64,000 nucleotides of DNA, taken from contig NZ_CP041216.1 of assembly GCF_020511155.1 (NCBI RefSeq), positions 1,178,001 to 1,242,000 on the forward strand. Direction: 5' to 3'. The notes under the pieces are model-generated. The model saw nothing but the letters and a program-made list of their open reading frames with translations. It was not told the DNA's origin and did no database searches. Of this stretch, positions 35,980-44,875 are shown piece after piece (within the stretch, counting starts at the first letter, position 1; every line of letters begins with the position of its first letter). The position numbers and the translations under genes are program-made. The stretch comes from Shewanella glacialimarina. GTDB lineage: Bacteria > Pseudomonadota > Gammaproteobacteria > Enterobacterales > Shewanellaceae.

Positions 35980-36993
35980 TTGGCGCGATTTTCAGGGTTA
36001 GATAAAGAGACAGGGCACAGTGCTCGCGGTAAAACAGGCGTATTATTGCTTAACTTAGGTACGCCAGATGCTCCAACCACCTCTGCCGTTAGACGTTATT
36101 TGGCAGAGTTTTTGGCCGACCCTCGTGTAGTCGAAATTCCTAAACTAGTATGGATGATGATACTTCACGGTATTATTTTACGCGTTCGTCCAGCAAAATC
36201 AGCGGCTTTATACAAGCAGATTTGGACTGAGAATGGCTCTCCGTTGCTTGCTATAAGTCAACAACAGCAGGCTAAGCTCGATAAGTTATTAGCTTCAACC
36301 GGAATGGATGCTAGCGTACACCTAGCCATGCGATACGGTTCACCCTCCGTCGCTTCAACTTTGCAAAAAATGCACAAGCAAGGAATTGATAATTTAGTGG
36401 TATTACCGCTTTATCCTCAATATGCCGCGCCCACAACTGCTTCGGCATTTGATGCAATCGCCAAAGAGTTATGCAAATGGCGCTACTTACCCGCATTACA
36501 CTTTATTAATACCTATCATGATCATCCTGATTTAATATCAGCACTGGCTAATTCAATTGAGCAAGATTTTGCTAAGCATGGCAAACCGCAAAAGTTAGTG
36601 CTGTCCTATCACGGTATGCCAGAACGTAATTTACACCTAGGCGACCCTTACTATTGTTTTTGTATGAAAACCAGCCGCTTAGTGGTCGAGAAATTAGGCT
36701 TAACGGAAGACGATTACGTCGTTACTTTCCAATCTCGTTTCGGTAAAGCAAAATGGTTACAGCCCTATACTGACGTCACTATTGAGGCTTTACCTGCTAA
36801 AGGCATCAATAATATTGCTGTTATTTGCCCTGCATTTAGCGCTGACTGTTTAGAAACCTTGGAAGAAATTCAAGGGGAAAATCGTCATGTATTTGAAGGC
36901 GCTGGTGGCACAGACTTCAGATATATTGAATGTTTAAATGATAATGACGACCATATTCAAATGATGGCTAACATTGTAAAACCTTATTGTTAG
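35980..36993 (+). CDS. hemH: Ferrochelatase
   Basis: HemH inserts ferrous iron into protoporphyrin IX, the last step of haem synthesis. The 337-residue protein begins from a TTG with AGGAG 7 bp upstream, and no better start is available. It has GVLLLNLGTPDAPTT, the catalytic His region LSYHGMPERNLHLGDPY, FCMKTSRLV, and the iron-site CPAFSADCLETLEEI. Its last codons are duplicated downstream (see the repeats at 36956 and 37289). Confidence 0.94.
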   Translation: MARFSGLDKETGHSARGKTGVLLLNLGTPDAPTTSAVRRYLAEFLADPRVVEIPKLVWMMILHGIILRVRPAKSAALYKQIWTENGSPLLAISQQQQAKLDKLLASTGMDASVHLAMRYGSPSVASTLQKMHKQGIDNLVVLPLYPQYAAPTTASAFDAIAKELCKWRYLPALHFINTYHDHPDLISALANSIEQDFAKHGKPQKLVLSYHGMPERNLHLGDPYYCFCMKTSRLVVEKLGLTEDDYVVTFQSRFGKAKWLQPYTDVTIEALPAKGINNIAVICPAFSADCLETLEEIQGENRHVFEGAGGTDFRYIECLNDNDDHIQMMANIVKPYC

Positions 36994-37209
36994 AAACAGA
37001 TCCCGGCCCACAAGCATTGCCGGGATGACGTATATAAGCATTGTCAGCATGACGTATAAAGTCTTTCGTCAGCCTACATGCTTCCCATGCGTCATCCCCG
37101 AGTGCTTTTGTCGGGGATCTGCTTTTGTTTCAACTAAACACCATTAACACAGCATAAAAATGTACTTTCTCGCCTCATCTATCTCAATTTCATAGACTAA
37201 AACCATTGT
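36956..37209 (+). repeat. Direct repeat copy 1: hemH tail plus REP-like hairpins
   Basis: Copy 1 contains the last 12 codons and stop of hemH, then two GC-rich hairpins (ATCCCGGC...GCCGGGAT and ATCCCCGA...TCGGGGAT) and an AT-rich tail reaching CATAGACTAAAA. Copy 2 at 37289-37513 repeats this with few base changes and a shorter middle. The hairpins look like dispersed REP-type elements and also serve as a terminator for hemH. Confidence 0.85.
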
Positions 37210-37288
37210 TCCCAATCATCATTTCTTAAGCCTGCATACTTCCAATCCATCATCCTCAATGCTTCATTTTCAATGTTTCCCATGCGTC

Positions 37289-37513
37289 TTCAAATGATGG
37301 CTAACATTGTAAAACTTTATTGTTAGAAACAGATCCCGGCCCACAAGCATTGCCGGGATGACGTTAGAAGCATCATCACGGATGCTTCCCATGCGTCATC
37401 CCCGAGTGTTTTTGTCGGGGATCTGCTTTTGTTTCAACTAAACACCATTAGCACAGCATAAAAATTTACTTTCTCGCCTCATCTATCTCAATTTGATAGA
37501 CTAAATCTATTGT
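37289..37513 (+). repeat. Direct repeat copy 2: duplicated hemH tail plus REP-like hairpins
   Basis: Copy 2 begins with the same bases as the hemH 3' end, including the stop codon, but is detached from any gene. It keeps both hairpins and the AT-rich tail and ends 19 bp before yciH. Relative to copy 1 it lacks about 30 bp between the hairpins. The stretch 37210-37288 between copies holds another fragment of the same type (CCCATGCGTC). Confidence 0.85.
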
Positions 37514-37532
37514 AAAAAAGCACACATAAATT

Positions 37533-37862
37533 ATGAAAATAGATCCTAATATAAGATTAGTATTCAGTACCGATAAAGGCCGTATTGAACCTGAAAAAGA
37601 AGTAGAAGCAGTACCCGATGGTGACGGCATAGTTCGGATCCATAAAGATACTAAAGGCCGTAAAGGCAAAGGGGTGAGTGTGCTAAAGGGCCTAGGTTTA
37701 GATCAAACTGAACTTAAAGCCTTAGCGCAGAAACTAAAAAAACAGTGTGGTTGTGGCGGTACTGTAAAAGACTTTGATATCGAGGTTCAAACAGATAACC
37801 GTGAACAATTGAAAACCCTATTAGAAAAAATGGGTTACACGGTGAAGCTAGCCGGTGGATAA
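37533..37862 (+). CDS. yciH: SUI1/eIF1-family protein YciH
   Basis: The 109-residue protein is the bacterial relative of eukaryotic initiation factor 1. A short N-terminal extension is followed by the SUI1 fold (PF01253): VRIHKDTKGRKGKGVSVLKG, LKKQCGCGGTVKDF and IEVQTDNREQLKTLLEKMGY. The E. coli homologue influences fidelity of start-codon choice. It sits directly after the duplicated hemH-tail repeat, which forms its upstream region, so its promoter must lie in or near that repeat. Confidence 0.92.
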   Translation: MKIDPNIRLVFSTDKGRIEPEKEVEAVPDGDGIVRIHKDTKGRKGKGVSVLKGLGLDQTELKALAQKLKKQCGCGGTVKDFDIEVQTDNREQLKTLLEKMGYTVKLAGG

Positions 37863-37988
37863 CCCCTTAAACATTAAGCCATAGTTAATATCAAATGATT
37901 ATTAACATAAAGTATTGGTTTATATACTTGTACACTCTGTTTTAATAAGTAAGTATTAGAGCTAAGTATTTAAGCAAGGGAAGTTATT

Positions 37989-38594
37989 ATGGATGGTTCA
38001 GAAGTCAGTATTGCCAAAAAAAGCCGTCTACAAGGTGACTGTTTACAAGGTTATCTATTAATTGCTATGCCATCGCTTGAAGAGACTTTTTTTGAGCGCA
38101 GTGTTATCTACATTTGTGAGCATGATGAAAAAGGCGCAATGGGATTGGTCGTGAATCGCCCAATCGGTCTTGAGCTCGAAGACTTACTAGAGCAAATGGG
38201 GCTTAATCCTTCACCTGAGTCGGCTTTCTATATTAATTCTCAAGTATTATCGGGCGGCCCAGTGTCACCAGATCGTGGCTTTGTACTTCATAGTCCACAG
38301 CCAGATTGGATTAATAGCCATCAAGTAACAGACTACTGCATGCTGACGACATCACGCGATGTATTATCAGCAATTGGTACCCAAAAATCGCCCGCAGATT
38401 ACGTCGTCGCATTAGGTTATGCCGGTTGGGGAAAAGATCAATTAGAGCAAGAATTAGCAAACAATACCTGGTTAACCATTAAAGCAACTCCAGAATTGTT
38501 GTATACCAAAGACCCTGAACACCTGTGGGATATCGCCTCTAAGCAACTGGGCTTTGATATGTGGCAAATATCATCTCAGGTAGGCCATGCTTGA
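37989..38594 (+). CDS. yqgE: YqgE/AlgH family protein
   Basis: The 201-residue cytoplasmic protein belongs to UPF0301 (PF02622). The family core starts at [39 protein letters not shown] and includes [15 protein letters not shown] and [17 protein letters not shown]. An N-terminal extension of about 18 residues precedes it; AAGGGAAG supports the ATG at 37989. Function is not settled. In many gammaproteobacteria it is followed by ruvX, as here. Confidence 0.92.
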   Translation: MDGSEVSIAKKSRLQGDCLQGYLLIAMPSLEETFFERSVIYICEHDEKGAMGLVVNRPIGLELEDLLEQMGLNPSPESAFYINSQVLSGGPVSPDRGFVLHSPQPDWINSHQVTDYCMLTTSRDVLSAIGTQKSPADYVVALGYAGWGKDQLEQELANNTWLTIKATPELLYTKDPEHLWDIASKQLGFDMWQISSQVGHA

Positions 38595-38653
38595 GACAAA
38601 AATACGACACTAGACACTATGCCAAGCCTACATTATCTACCTGAAGGAACATC

Positions 38654-39079
38654 ATGCAACCTCAAACCGTATTAGGTTTTGACTATGGTACCAAAAGTAT
38701 TGGTATCGCAATTGGTCAGGCCATTACAGCCAGTGCCAGTCCATTAATGTCGATTAAAGCGGTTGATGGCATTCCCAACTGGGATGATATTGGCAAGTTG
38801 ATAATCGAATGGCAACCAGATCTAGTGGTAGTAGGATTACCGTTAAATATGGATGGTACAGAGCAAGAAATGACCCAGCGGGCTCGTAAATTTGCTAATC
38901 GCATTAATGGGCGCTTTGGTATAAAAGTGGCTACTCAAGATGAGCGCTTAACAACGGCAGATGCCAAAGCCAGATTGTTTGAACTTGGTGGATTTAAAGC
39001 ACTATCGAAAGGGCAAATTGATGCAGTTTCTGCGGTACTGATTGTCGAAAGTTACTTTGAAAATCAATTCGGAGACTAA
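38654..39079 (+). CDS. ruvX: Holliday-junction resolvase-like RuvX (YqgF)
   Basis: This 141-residue RNase H-fold nuclease has been implicated in 16S rRNA 5' processing and is essential in E. coli. Motifs are [33 protein letters not shown], and [11 protein letters not shown], with the final acidic site near [22 protein letters not shown] precedes the start. It is downstream of yqgE. Confidence 0.94.
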   Translation: MQPQTVLGFDYGTKSIGIAIGQAITASASPLMSIKAVDGIPNWDDIGKLIIEWQPDLVVVGLPLNMDGTEQEMTQRARKFANRINGRFGIKVATQDERLTTADAKARLFELGGFKALSKGQIDAVSAVLIVESYFENQFGD

Positions 39080-39212
39080 TCGGTTTTATCGTATTTTTAA
39101 ATCCGCACTTTCGTTACCTTTAATAGTATTTAATTTATTGATTAAATGCTGAACTTGACAATCATTTAACTGTCTATAAGCTGGTGATTATTTAAATGTT
39201 TTTGGAGTTTGT

Positions 39213-39767
39213 ATGAAAAAGTTAGTTTTAGCGATAGCAGTATTAGCCTTAAGTGCATGTAGCACATTAAAAACCAATACTGATTTTGACCCAGCTGTGT
39301 CATTTGACCAATATAAAACATTCACTTGGGTTGCAGCCAAAGAAGAAGACAAAGGTTATCACTTAGATGGATTACTTGATCAGCGAGTGAGAGATGCTGT
39401 CGATAGTCAAATGGTAGCTAAAGGGTTAACTAAAGTCGCAGCTGATGCTGATTTGTTAGTTAACTACCTGACCAAAGTAGACAAAAAGATTAATGTTGAT
39501 ACGTTTAATAACAACTTTGGCTATAACCCATATTATGGACCAGGTTGGGGATGGAGTGGTTCGATGCACACTCAAACCACGGTGCGTGAATATGAAGTAG
39601 GTACATTAATAATTGATTTAATTGATAATAAAACTGGAAAACTTGTATGGCGTGGTAGTGTTGAAGACACCATACGCGATCAAAATACGCCACAAGAGCG
39701 TGTAGAGATTATCAATAATGCGATTGGACATGTAATGTCAGCTTATCCTCCTCAGCTTAACAAGTAG
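39213..39767 (+). CDS. DUF4136 lipoprotein
   Basis: The 184-residue protein has a short lipoprotein signal with lipobox LSAC (Cys16) and one DUF4136 domain: FDQYKTFTWV at the start, then LLDQRVRDAVDSQMVAKGL, DLLVNYLTKVD, a Tyr/Gly-rich loop YNPYYGPGWGWSGS, and GTLIIDLIDNKTGKLVWRGSVEDTI. It is probably outer-membrane anchored; function unknown. It stands 290 bp ahead of the SLBB export gene and may or may not belong to that system. Confidence 0.85.
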   Translation: MKKLVLAIAVLALSACSTLKTNTDFDPAVSFDQYKTFTWVAAKEEDKGYHLDGLLDQRVRDAVDSQMVAKGLTKVAADADLLVNYLTKVDKKINVDTFNNNFGYNPYYGPGWGWSGSMHTQTTVREYEVGTLIIDLIDNKTGKLVWRGSVEDTIRDQNTPQERVEIINNAIGHVMSAYPPQLNK

Positions 39768-40054
39768 CTTTGCAACAATCATCTACCTATTAGCAGACGT
39801 ATCAAGTTAAAGATTTATCATCCGCTTATGTAGCACTGACCATTTCTGTTGTTGAATCTAAATCAACTGCAGAAAAGGTCTGTGTGACAAATGATACAAA
39901 AAATGGCTTTAAATTAAACTTTATTTAACTAATGCCATCCCACCAGTCTTAATCGTTCGAATAAGGTATATTATCAGCCCACTTTTAGATATGATCTAAT
40001 GCATATTAGCTTACTTAATCAATTTTAAAACATGAATCAGGTCGGAGATAACTG

Positions 40055-42790
40055 GTGTTAGATATAACCAAGAAACTACTCATAGCAAGTTTTGTCATCC
40101 TAAGTACTCTGAACTTGCCTGCACAGGCTATTACTCCATCACCTCAGATGATTGAGCAATTTAAAAAATTGCCACAGTCAGAGCAACAACGAATATCTCA
40201 ACAGTACGGCATAGATCCATCAGTTTTGTCAGGTGGAGTAAGGCAGGATACTAAGGTGACGTCACCTGATGTGGTTGGTCAACGAAACTTTGAGGAAGCA
40301 GTCAATTCACAATTGAAACAAGAAGAAGATTTAGATTTTACTGACGACTCAAATAAAAATGAATTAAAACGCTTCGGTTACAACATGTTTGCAGGTGAAC
40401 CGTCTACCTTTGCGCCTGTTTCCGATGTGCCAGTGCCAAATGAATATATGGTCGGGCCTGGGGACGTTATTAACGTTCAATTATTTGGTAAAGAAAATAA
40501 AGAATATAAATTAACTATCAATCGCGATGGCACAATTCAATTCCCTGAACTTGGGCCTATATCTGTAAATGGACTGAACTTTGCAGCATTACGCCAACAG
40601 TTACAGCAGCAGATTAAAAGCCAAATGATTGGTATTGAATCTAACATCTCCATGGGAGAGTTACGCTCAATTAGAATTTTTGTTGCTGGAGATGCATATA
40701 AGCCTGGTTCATATACAGTATCTAGTTTATCAACAATTACTCAAGCATTGTTTGTTTCTGGTGGCGTGAATGAAATAGGTAGCTTACGTAACGTTCAGGT
40801 TAAGCGTAGCGGTAAATTGATTGGTAAGTTTGACCTATATGATCTGCTATTAAGAGGCGATGCCTCGGGTGATATTAATCTCCGTTCAGGTGACGTGGTA
40901 TTTATTCCTTCTGTTGGTGGATTAGTCACCATTACTGGTGAGGTACGTCGCCCAGCAATATATGAACTTAGTCCAGGTGAAACTATTGCTGATGTCGTTG
41001 ATATGGCAGCTGGCGTGAAAAGTGGCAGTTATTCACAATTGACAAGTGTAGAAAGATTCAATAAAAGTGGTTTAAAAACAATAGTAAATGTTGATTTAAC
41101 ATCTGCAAATGGTCGTCAAGTTAAAGCAAAGGCTGGGGATTACGTTTGGGTTAAAAATTCATCTCCTCAGTTTGAAAATGCCGTCACTATAGTTGGTGCT
41201 GTTGTTCGTCCGGGTAAGTATCAATGGAGCCCAAACACTAAAGTGAGTGACTTATTGCCTTCCATATGGGGTGATCTAGCAGCGACAGCTGATTTAGAGT
41301 ATGCATTAGTCGTAAGGGAGCTCAATAAGTATGGTGATATTGAAGTGCACCAATTCTCACCAGGAAAGGCAATTAATGATAACCACTCGGCTGACAATAT
41401 AAGTTTAACTGCTAGGGATAGAATAATTGTATTTAATTTTAACGATGACACTCTAAATAGATATGAATTAAATAAACTTGTTCAAGACAGAGTTAAAAAA
41501 GTTAATAGCTTAAGGGGCAATAACCTAGTTGGTAATGATGCTTTCCAAAGTGGCTTTAATTTAGTCAGTAATAAAGGCAACTCACAATACAAAGATGAAA
41601 TTGCCGGTATAGTCGTTACTGAACAACAAAATATTGAACAAGATACAGTCAGAAACGAAGTTGAAAAAATGCTTGTTAATCTTTTCGACGACAAAGACTT
41701 AATTGCTTTAAGTAAGTCAATGAGAAGAAGTGAATTACTCTTTCCCGTGATCAGCAAGCTCACTCAACAACGGAAAGTGCGTGAAGGCGTTCAAATTGTT
41801 TCCGTTACAGGTAAAGTACGCCATCCAGGCATTTACCCTCTGTCACAAAATGCTCGAGTTAAAGATTTAATTCTAGCAGGAGGCGGCCTTCAAGAAGGCG
41901 CTTATGTCGAGAGAGCTGAGTTAACAAGAGAGAATAATACCAATGCTCAAGCAGATATCATGCATTCTAATATTAGCATTAGTGGTGTTTTTGATAATGC
42001 AGCCGAAGATAACCTAGTGTTACAAAGCCGGGATATGTTAAATGTTTTAACAACACCTGAATGGCAAGAGTCAAAATTAATTGAAGTGCGTGGCGAAGTT
42101 AAGTTTCCTGGATCTTATAATATTCGTCGTGGTGAAAAGTTATCAGATGTATTAATTAGAGCTGGTGGCTTTACTGATTATGCTTACCCTAGTGCAGCAG
42201 TTTTTGTAAGGCAGTCAATTAGACAGCAAGAACAGATTGAAATTAAAAAGCTAGCAGATCAGTTGCGAAGAGATATTGCCACTAGAGGGGTATCTAAAGA
42301 TGGGACGTTAATTAACTATGCTGATGCACAATTAATGCTTACCGATCTTGAAAATATCAAGGCTGTAGGAAGATTAGTTGTTGATTTGACTGCTATTAAT
42401 GTTGGAATACCTGAAGCAGATATTCAGCTTGAAGAAAGTGACATATTGTACGTACCATCGACTAAGCAAACTGTCGCCGTTATGGGTGAAGTACAGCATC
42501 CTGCTACCCACAGGTTTAAAAATGGATTAACACTTGATAACTACTTAGCTATGTCAGGTGGGTCAAGAGAGCGTGGCGATGCAGACAGAATCTATATCAT
42601 AAAAGCAGATGGTTCTGTGGTATTACCGACAAAGAGTTTATGGTTTAGCTCTGATGAGCTTATACAAGCCGGTGATACTGTAATTGTTCCTCTTAATACT
42701 GAGTATAAAGATAACTTAACCTTATGGACTCAGGTAACTCAGGTTATTTACAACTCTGCAGTGGCTTTGGCTACTATTGCGACACTGTAA
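40055..42790 (+). CDS. Wza-like polysaccharide export protein with six SLBB domains
   Basis: The 911-residue protein starts at a GTG with GGAG 7 bp upstream. A signal peptide (LLIASFVILSTLNLPAQA) leads to a Poly_export domain with YMVGPGDVINVQLFGKENK near residues 131-150. Six SLBB modules follow, each with a core like VTITGEVRRPAIYELSPG: IFVAGDAYKPGSY, VTITGEVRRPAIY, VTIVGAVVRPGKY, VSVTGKVRHPGIY, IEVRGEVKFPGSY and VAVMGEVQHPATH. Wza-type proteins form the outer-membrane channel for surface polysaccharide. No lipobox is present. It precedes the pseudopilin gene by 5 bp, tying polysaccharide export to the secretion operon. It is longer than classical Wza. Confidence 0.88.
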   Translation: MLDITKKLLIASFVILSTLNLPAQAITPSPQMIEQFKKLPQSEQQRISQQYGIDPSVLSGGVRQDTKVTSPDVVGQRNFEEAVNSQLKQEEDLDFTDDSNKNELKRFGYNMFAGEPSTFAPVSDVPVPNEYMVGPGDVINVQLFGKENKEYKLTINRDGTIQFPELGPISVNGLNFAALRQQLQQQIKSQMIGIESNISMGELRSIRIFVAGDAYKPGSYTVSSLSTITQALFVSGGVNEIGSLRNVQVKRSGKLIGKFDLYDLLLRGDASGDINLRSGDVVFIPSVGGLVTITGEVRRPAIYELSPGETIADVVDMAAGVKSGSYSQLTSVERFNKSGLKTIVNVDLTSANGRQVKAKAGDYVWVKNSSPQFENAVTIVGAVVRPGKYQWSPNTKVSDLLPSIWGDLAATADLEYALVVRELNKYGDIEVHQFSPGKAINDNHSADNISLTARDRIIVFNFNDDTLNRYELNKLVQDRVKKVNSLRGNNLVGNDAFQSGFNLVSNKGNSQYKDEIAGIVVTEQQNIEQDTVRNEVEKMLVNLFDDKDLIALSKSMRRSELLFPVISKLTQQRKVREGVQIVSVTGKVRHPGIYPLSQNARVKDLILAGGGLQEGAYVERAELTRENNTNAQADIMHSNISISGVFDNAAEDNLVLQSRDMLNVLTTPEWQESKLIEVRGEVKFPGSYNIRRGEKLSDVLIRAGGFTDYAYPSAAVFVRQSIRQQEQIEIKKLADQLRRDIATRGVSKDGTLINYADAQLMLTDLENIKAVGRLVVDLTAINVGIPEADIQLEESDILYVPSTKQTVAVMGEVQHPATHRFKNGLTLDNYLAMSGGSRERGDADRIYIIKADGSVVLPTKSLWFSSDELIQAGDTVIVPLNTEYKDNLTLWTQVTQVIYNSAVALATIATL

Positions 42791-42795
42791 GCATT

Positions 42796-43206
42796 ATGGA
42801 ATTTGAAATGAAAAAAATACAAAAAGGTTTTACGTTAATTGAACTGTTGATTGTGATTGTCATCTTAGGGTTACTAATGTCACTAGTTGCGCCTACTATG
42901 TTTTCAAAAGTTGAATCAAGTAAGTCAAAAACAGCAATGGTGCAAATGGAGATGATTGCTACCTCTCTTGATACTTATCGTCTTGATATAGGTAGCTACC
43001 CAAAGTCATTAGAAGAGCTAAGAAGCTCAACTCTTCCTAAATGGGATGGCCCATATTTACCTAAAAACGTCCCATTAGACCCATGGAATAATCCTTATAT
43101 TTATTCAGTACCTGGTGAGAATGGCGAGCCCTATACAATGAAATCCTATGGTAAAGACGGACAAGTTGGTGGCGAAGGTGATAATGCGGAAATCGTCTAC
43201 AAATGA
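42796..43206 (+). CDS. Major pseudopilin, GspG-like
   Basis: The start at 42796 gives about 136 residues; an alternative ATG at 42808 (GGA 7 bp upstream) begins MKKIQKGFTLIELL, the usual form. The prepilin peptidase site is KG-FTLIE, with Glu5 present. The C-terminal part is a T2SSG domain: LDIGSYPKSLEELR, DPWNNPYIYSVPG and SYGKDGQVGGEGDNAEI, which carries the calcium-site residues of GspG. It would form the body of the pseudopilus piston. It follows the SLBB gene by 5 bp and overlaps gspE by 4 bp. No prepilin peptidase is encoded here, so a PilD elsewhere must process it. Confidence 0.9.
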   Translation: MEFEMKKIQKGFTLIELLIVIVILGLLMSLVAPTMFSKVESSKSKTAMVQMEMIATSLDTYRLDIGSYPKSLEELRSSTLPKWDGPYLPKNVPLDPWNNPYIYSVPGENGEPYTMKSYGKDGQVGGEGDNAEIVYK

Positions 43207-44873
43207 TTGATGTTAATTCTTTATTACATCAAGAGTTTCATATATCTCAAACAGACTTAGATAAAGCGCTAACCTTTCAAAAGAAGTATGCTGGCAGGCT
43301 AGAGCATATTTTGATAAACATGGGAGCATTATCAGAAGATCTGCTCCCGAGTTTTTACGCAAAAGTACTTGATGTTGATATTTTTGAGGCTGAAAACTTT
43401 CAGAATATAGAGATAGCAATATTAAAAAGCTTCGCTGTTAATAATGAGTTGTCTGCTTTTAATTGGTTTGTGATAGAGAAGCTGGATACAACTGAACAGC
43501 ATTACTTAGTCATCACCAGTGATCCATTTTCTGTTGAAGCCAACCAGTTTCTGAGCCAGAATAACATTCTGGTCAAGGTCAAAGTTGCCTCTGAAGAACA
43601 AATACAGTCAATTAAGGTTTTGTTTGCTAAAGCCGACACTGATGATATTTCTATAGTAGAAGAGCTGTCTGATCTTGAAGAAGATAGATTAAGGGAGTTG
43701 GCTGGTGAAGCGCCAACAGTTAACCTATTAAACTCATTAATTTCTCGTGCGCTAAAAGCTAGGGCATCAGACATGCATCTTGAGCCTATTGGAAATCGCT
43801 ACCGAGTGAGATTTCGAATTGATGGCGTGCTTAAAGAGGCTGACTGGATTGCTCCAAGAATGCGTCTACCTGTTGCTTCTAGACTTAAAATTTTGTCTGG
43901 AATGGATATTGCCGAAAAACGTCGTCCTCAGGATGGTAAAATAGGCATGAAGATATCAAATGAAGACCTTGATATTCGAGTATCTGTTTTACCTTTGCAT
44001 GATGGCGAAAGTATTGTAATGCGCTTTTTAAGGCAAGATGCAATTAGCTACAGTATGGATATGCTTGGGCTTTCTGCCGATATTGAAAAAAACATTCGTG
44101 AAGATATTGCTAAAACCGCAGGCGTGATATTGCTAACAGGCCCGACAGGTTCTGGTAAAACAACAACCTTATACACATTCTTAAATGCCATAAATGATGA
44201 AACAATTAAAATCATCACGTTAGAAGATCCTGTTGAGTATCAGATTGAAGGTATTAATCAGGTACAAATTCAATCTAGTATCGGCTTTGACTTTGCTGCC
44301 GGATTAAGAAGTATTGTCAGGCAAGATCCCGATGTCATTATGCTAGGGGAAATTCGTGACAAAGAAACTGCTCAAGTTGCAATGCAATCTGCTTTAACTG
44401 GGCATTTAGTGTTTTCGACAGTGCACACAAATGACGCTTCAAGTGCCTATACCCGTTTGCTTGACCTAGGTGCTGAAGAGTATTTACTCAATGCCGCCAT
44501 TATTTCGATAATAGCCCAGCGCCTTGTTAGAAAGTTATGCGTACACTGCTGTCAACCAGATGCTAATCAAGACGCTAATATTGTGAAATATAATTTGCAG
44601 CCTCTAGCGGATGCCTATGGTTCTAAAATTCAACTGCATACAGCTGTTGGGTGTGAACATTGTTCAAATACTGGATACCGGGGCCGTATTGGCATTATTG
44701 AGTATCTGCGATGTGATGACGCTATCAAAACATTACCCAAAGATGAAAACTTTCCAACCAATGCAGTTCGTTTAAATCAAGATCGTGGCGGTCGAACACT
44801 TTTACAGGACGGCTTTATAAAGGCTATTGATGGCCAAACGACAATAGAAGAAGTGATTCGAGTAGCAGGATAA
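43203..44873 (+). CDS. Type II secretion ATPase, GspE-like
   Basis: The 556-residue cytoplasmic ATPase powers pseudopilus assembly. An N-terminal N1E-like domain (residues 1-150) precedes the core with PTVNLLNSLISRALKARASD, Walker A GPTGSGKT at 313-320, the Asp box IKIITLEDPVEYQ and Walker B DPDVIMLGEIRD. A tetracysteine zinc site is formed by Cys446/449 and Cys484/487. The length and the zinc site fit GspE and PilB types. The ATG overlaps the gspG-like stop by 4 bp. It is distinct from PilT and PilU at 31-33 kb. Confidence 0.93.
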   Translation: MIDVNSLLHQEFHISQTDLDKALTFQKKYAGRLEHILINMGALSEDLLPSFYAKVLDVDIFEAENFQNIEIAILKSFAVNNELSAFNWFVIEKLDTTEQHYLVITSDPFSVEANQFLSQNNILVKVKVASEEQIQSIKVLFAKADTDDISIVEELSDLEEDRLRELAGEAPTVNLLNSLISRALKARASDMHLEPIGNRYRVRFRIDGVLKEADWIAPRMRLPVASRLKILSGMDIAEKRRPQDGKIGMKISNEDLDIRVSVLPLHDGESIVMRFLRQDAISYSMDMLGLSADIEKNIREDIAKTAGVILLTGPTGSGKTTTLYTFLNAINDETIKIITLEDPVEYQIEGINQVQIQSSIGFDFAAGLRSIVRQDPDVIMLGEIRDKETAQVAMQSALTGHLVFSTVHTNDASSAYTRLLDLGAEEYLLNAAIISIIAQRLVRKLCVHCCQPDANQDANIVKYNLQPLADAYGSKIQLHTAVGCEHCSNTGYRGRIGIIEYLRCDDAIKTLPKDENFPTNAVRLNQDRGGRTLLQDGFIKAIDGQTTIEEVIRVAG

Positions 44874-44875
44874 TT

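Noticed and set aside
36994-37532. CRISPR array suggested by repeated hairpins after hemH
   Set aside because: Only two long copies with unequal spacing and coding remnants; no short regular repeats or cas genes.
39768-40054. JUMPStart/ops element upstream of the SLBB gene
   Set aside because: No GGCGGTAGC-type core was found here or before the flippase gene.
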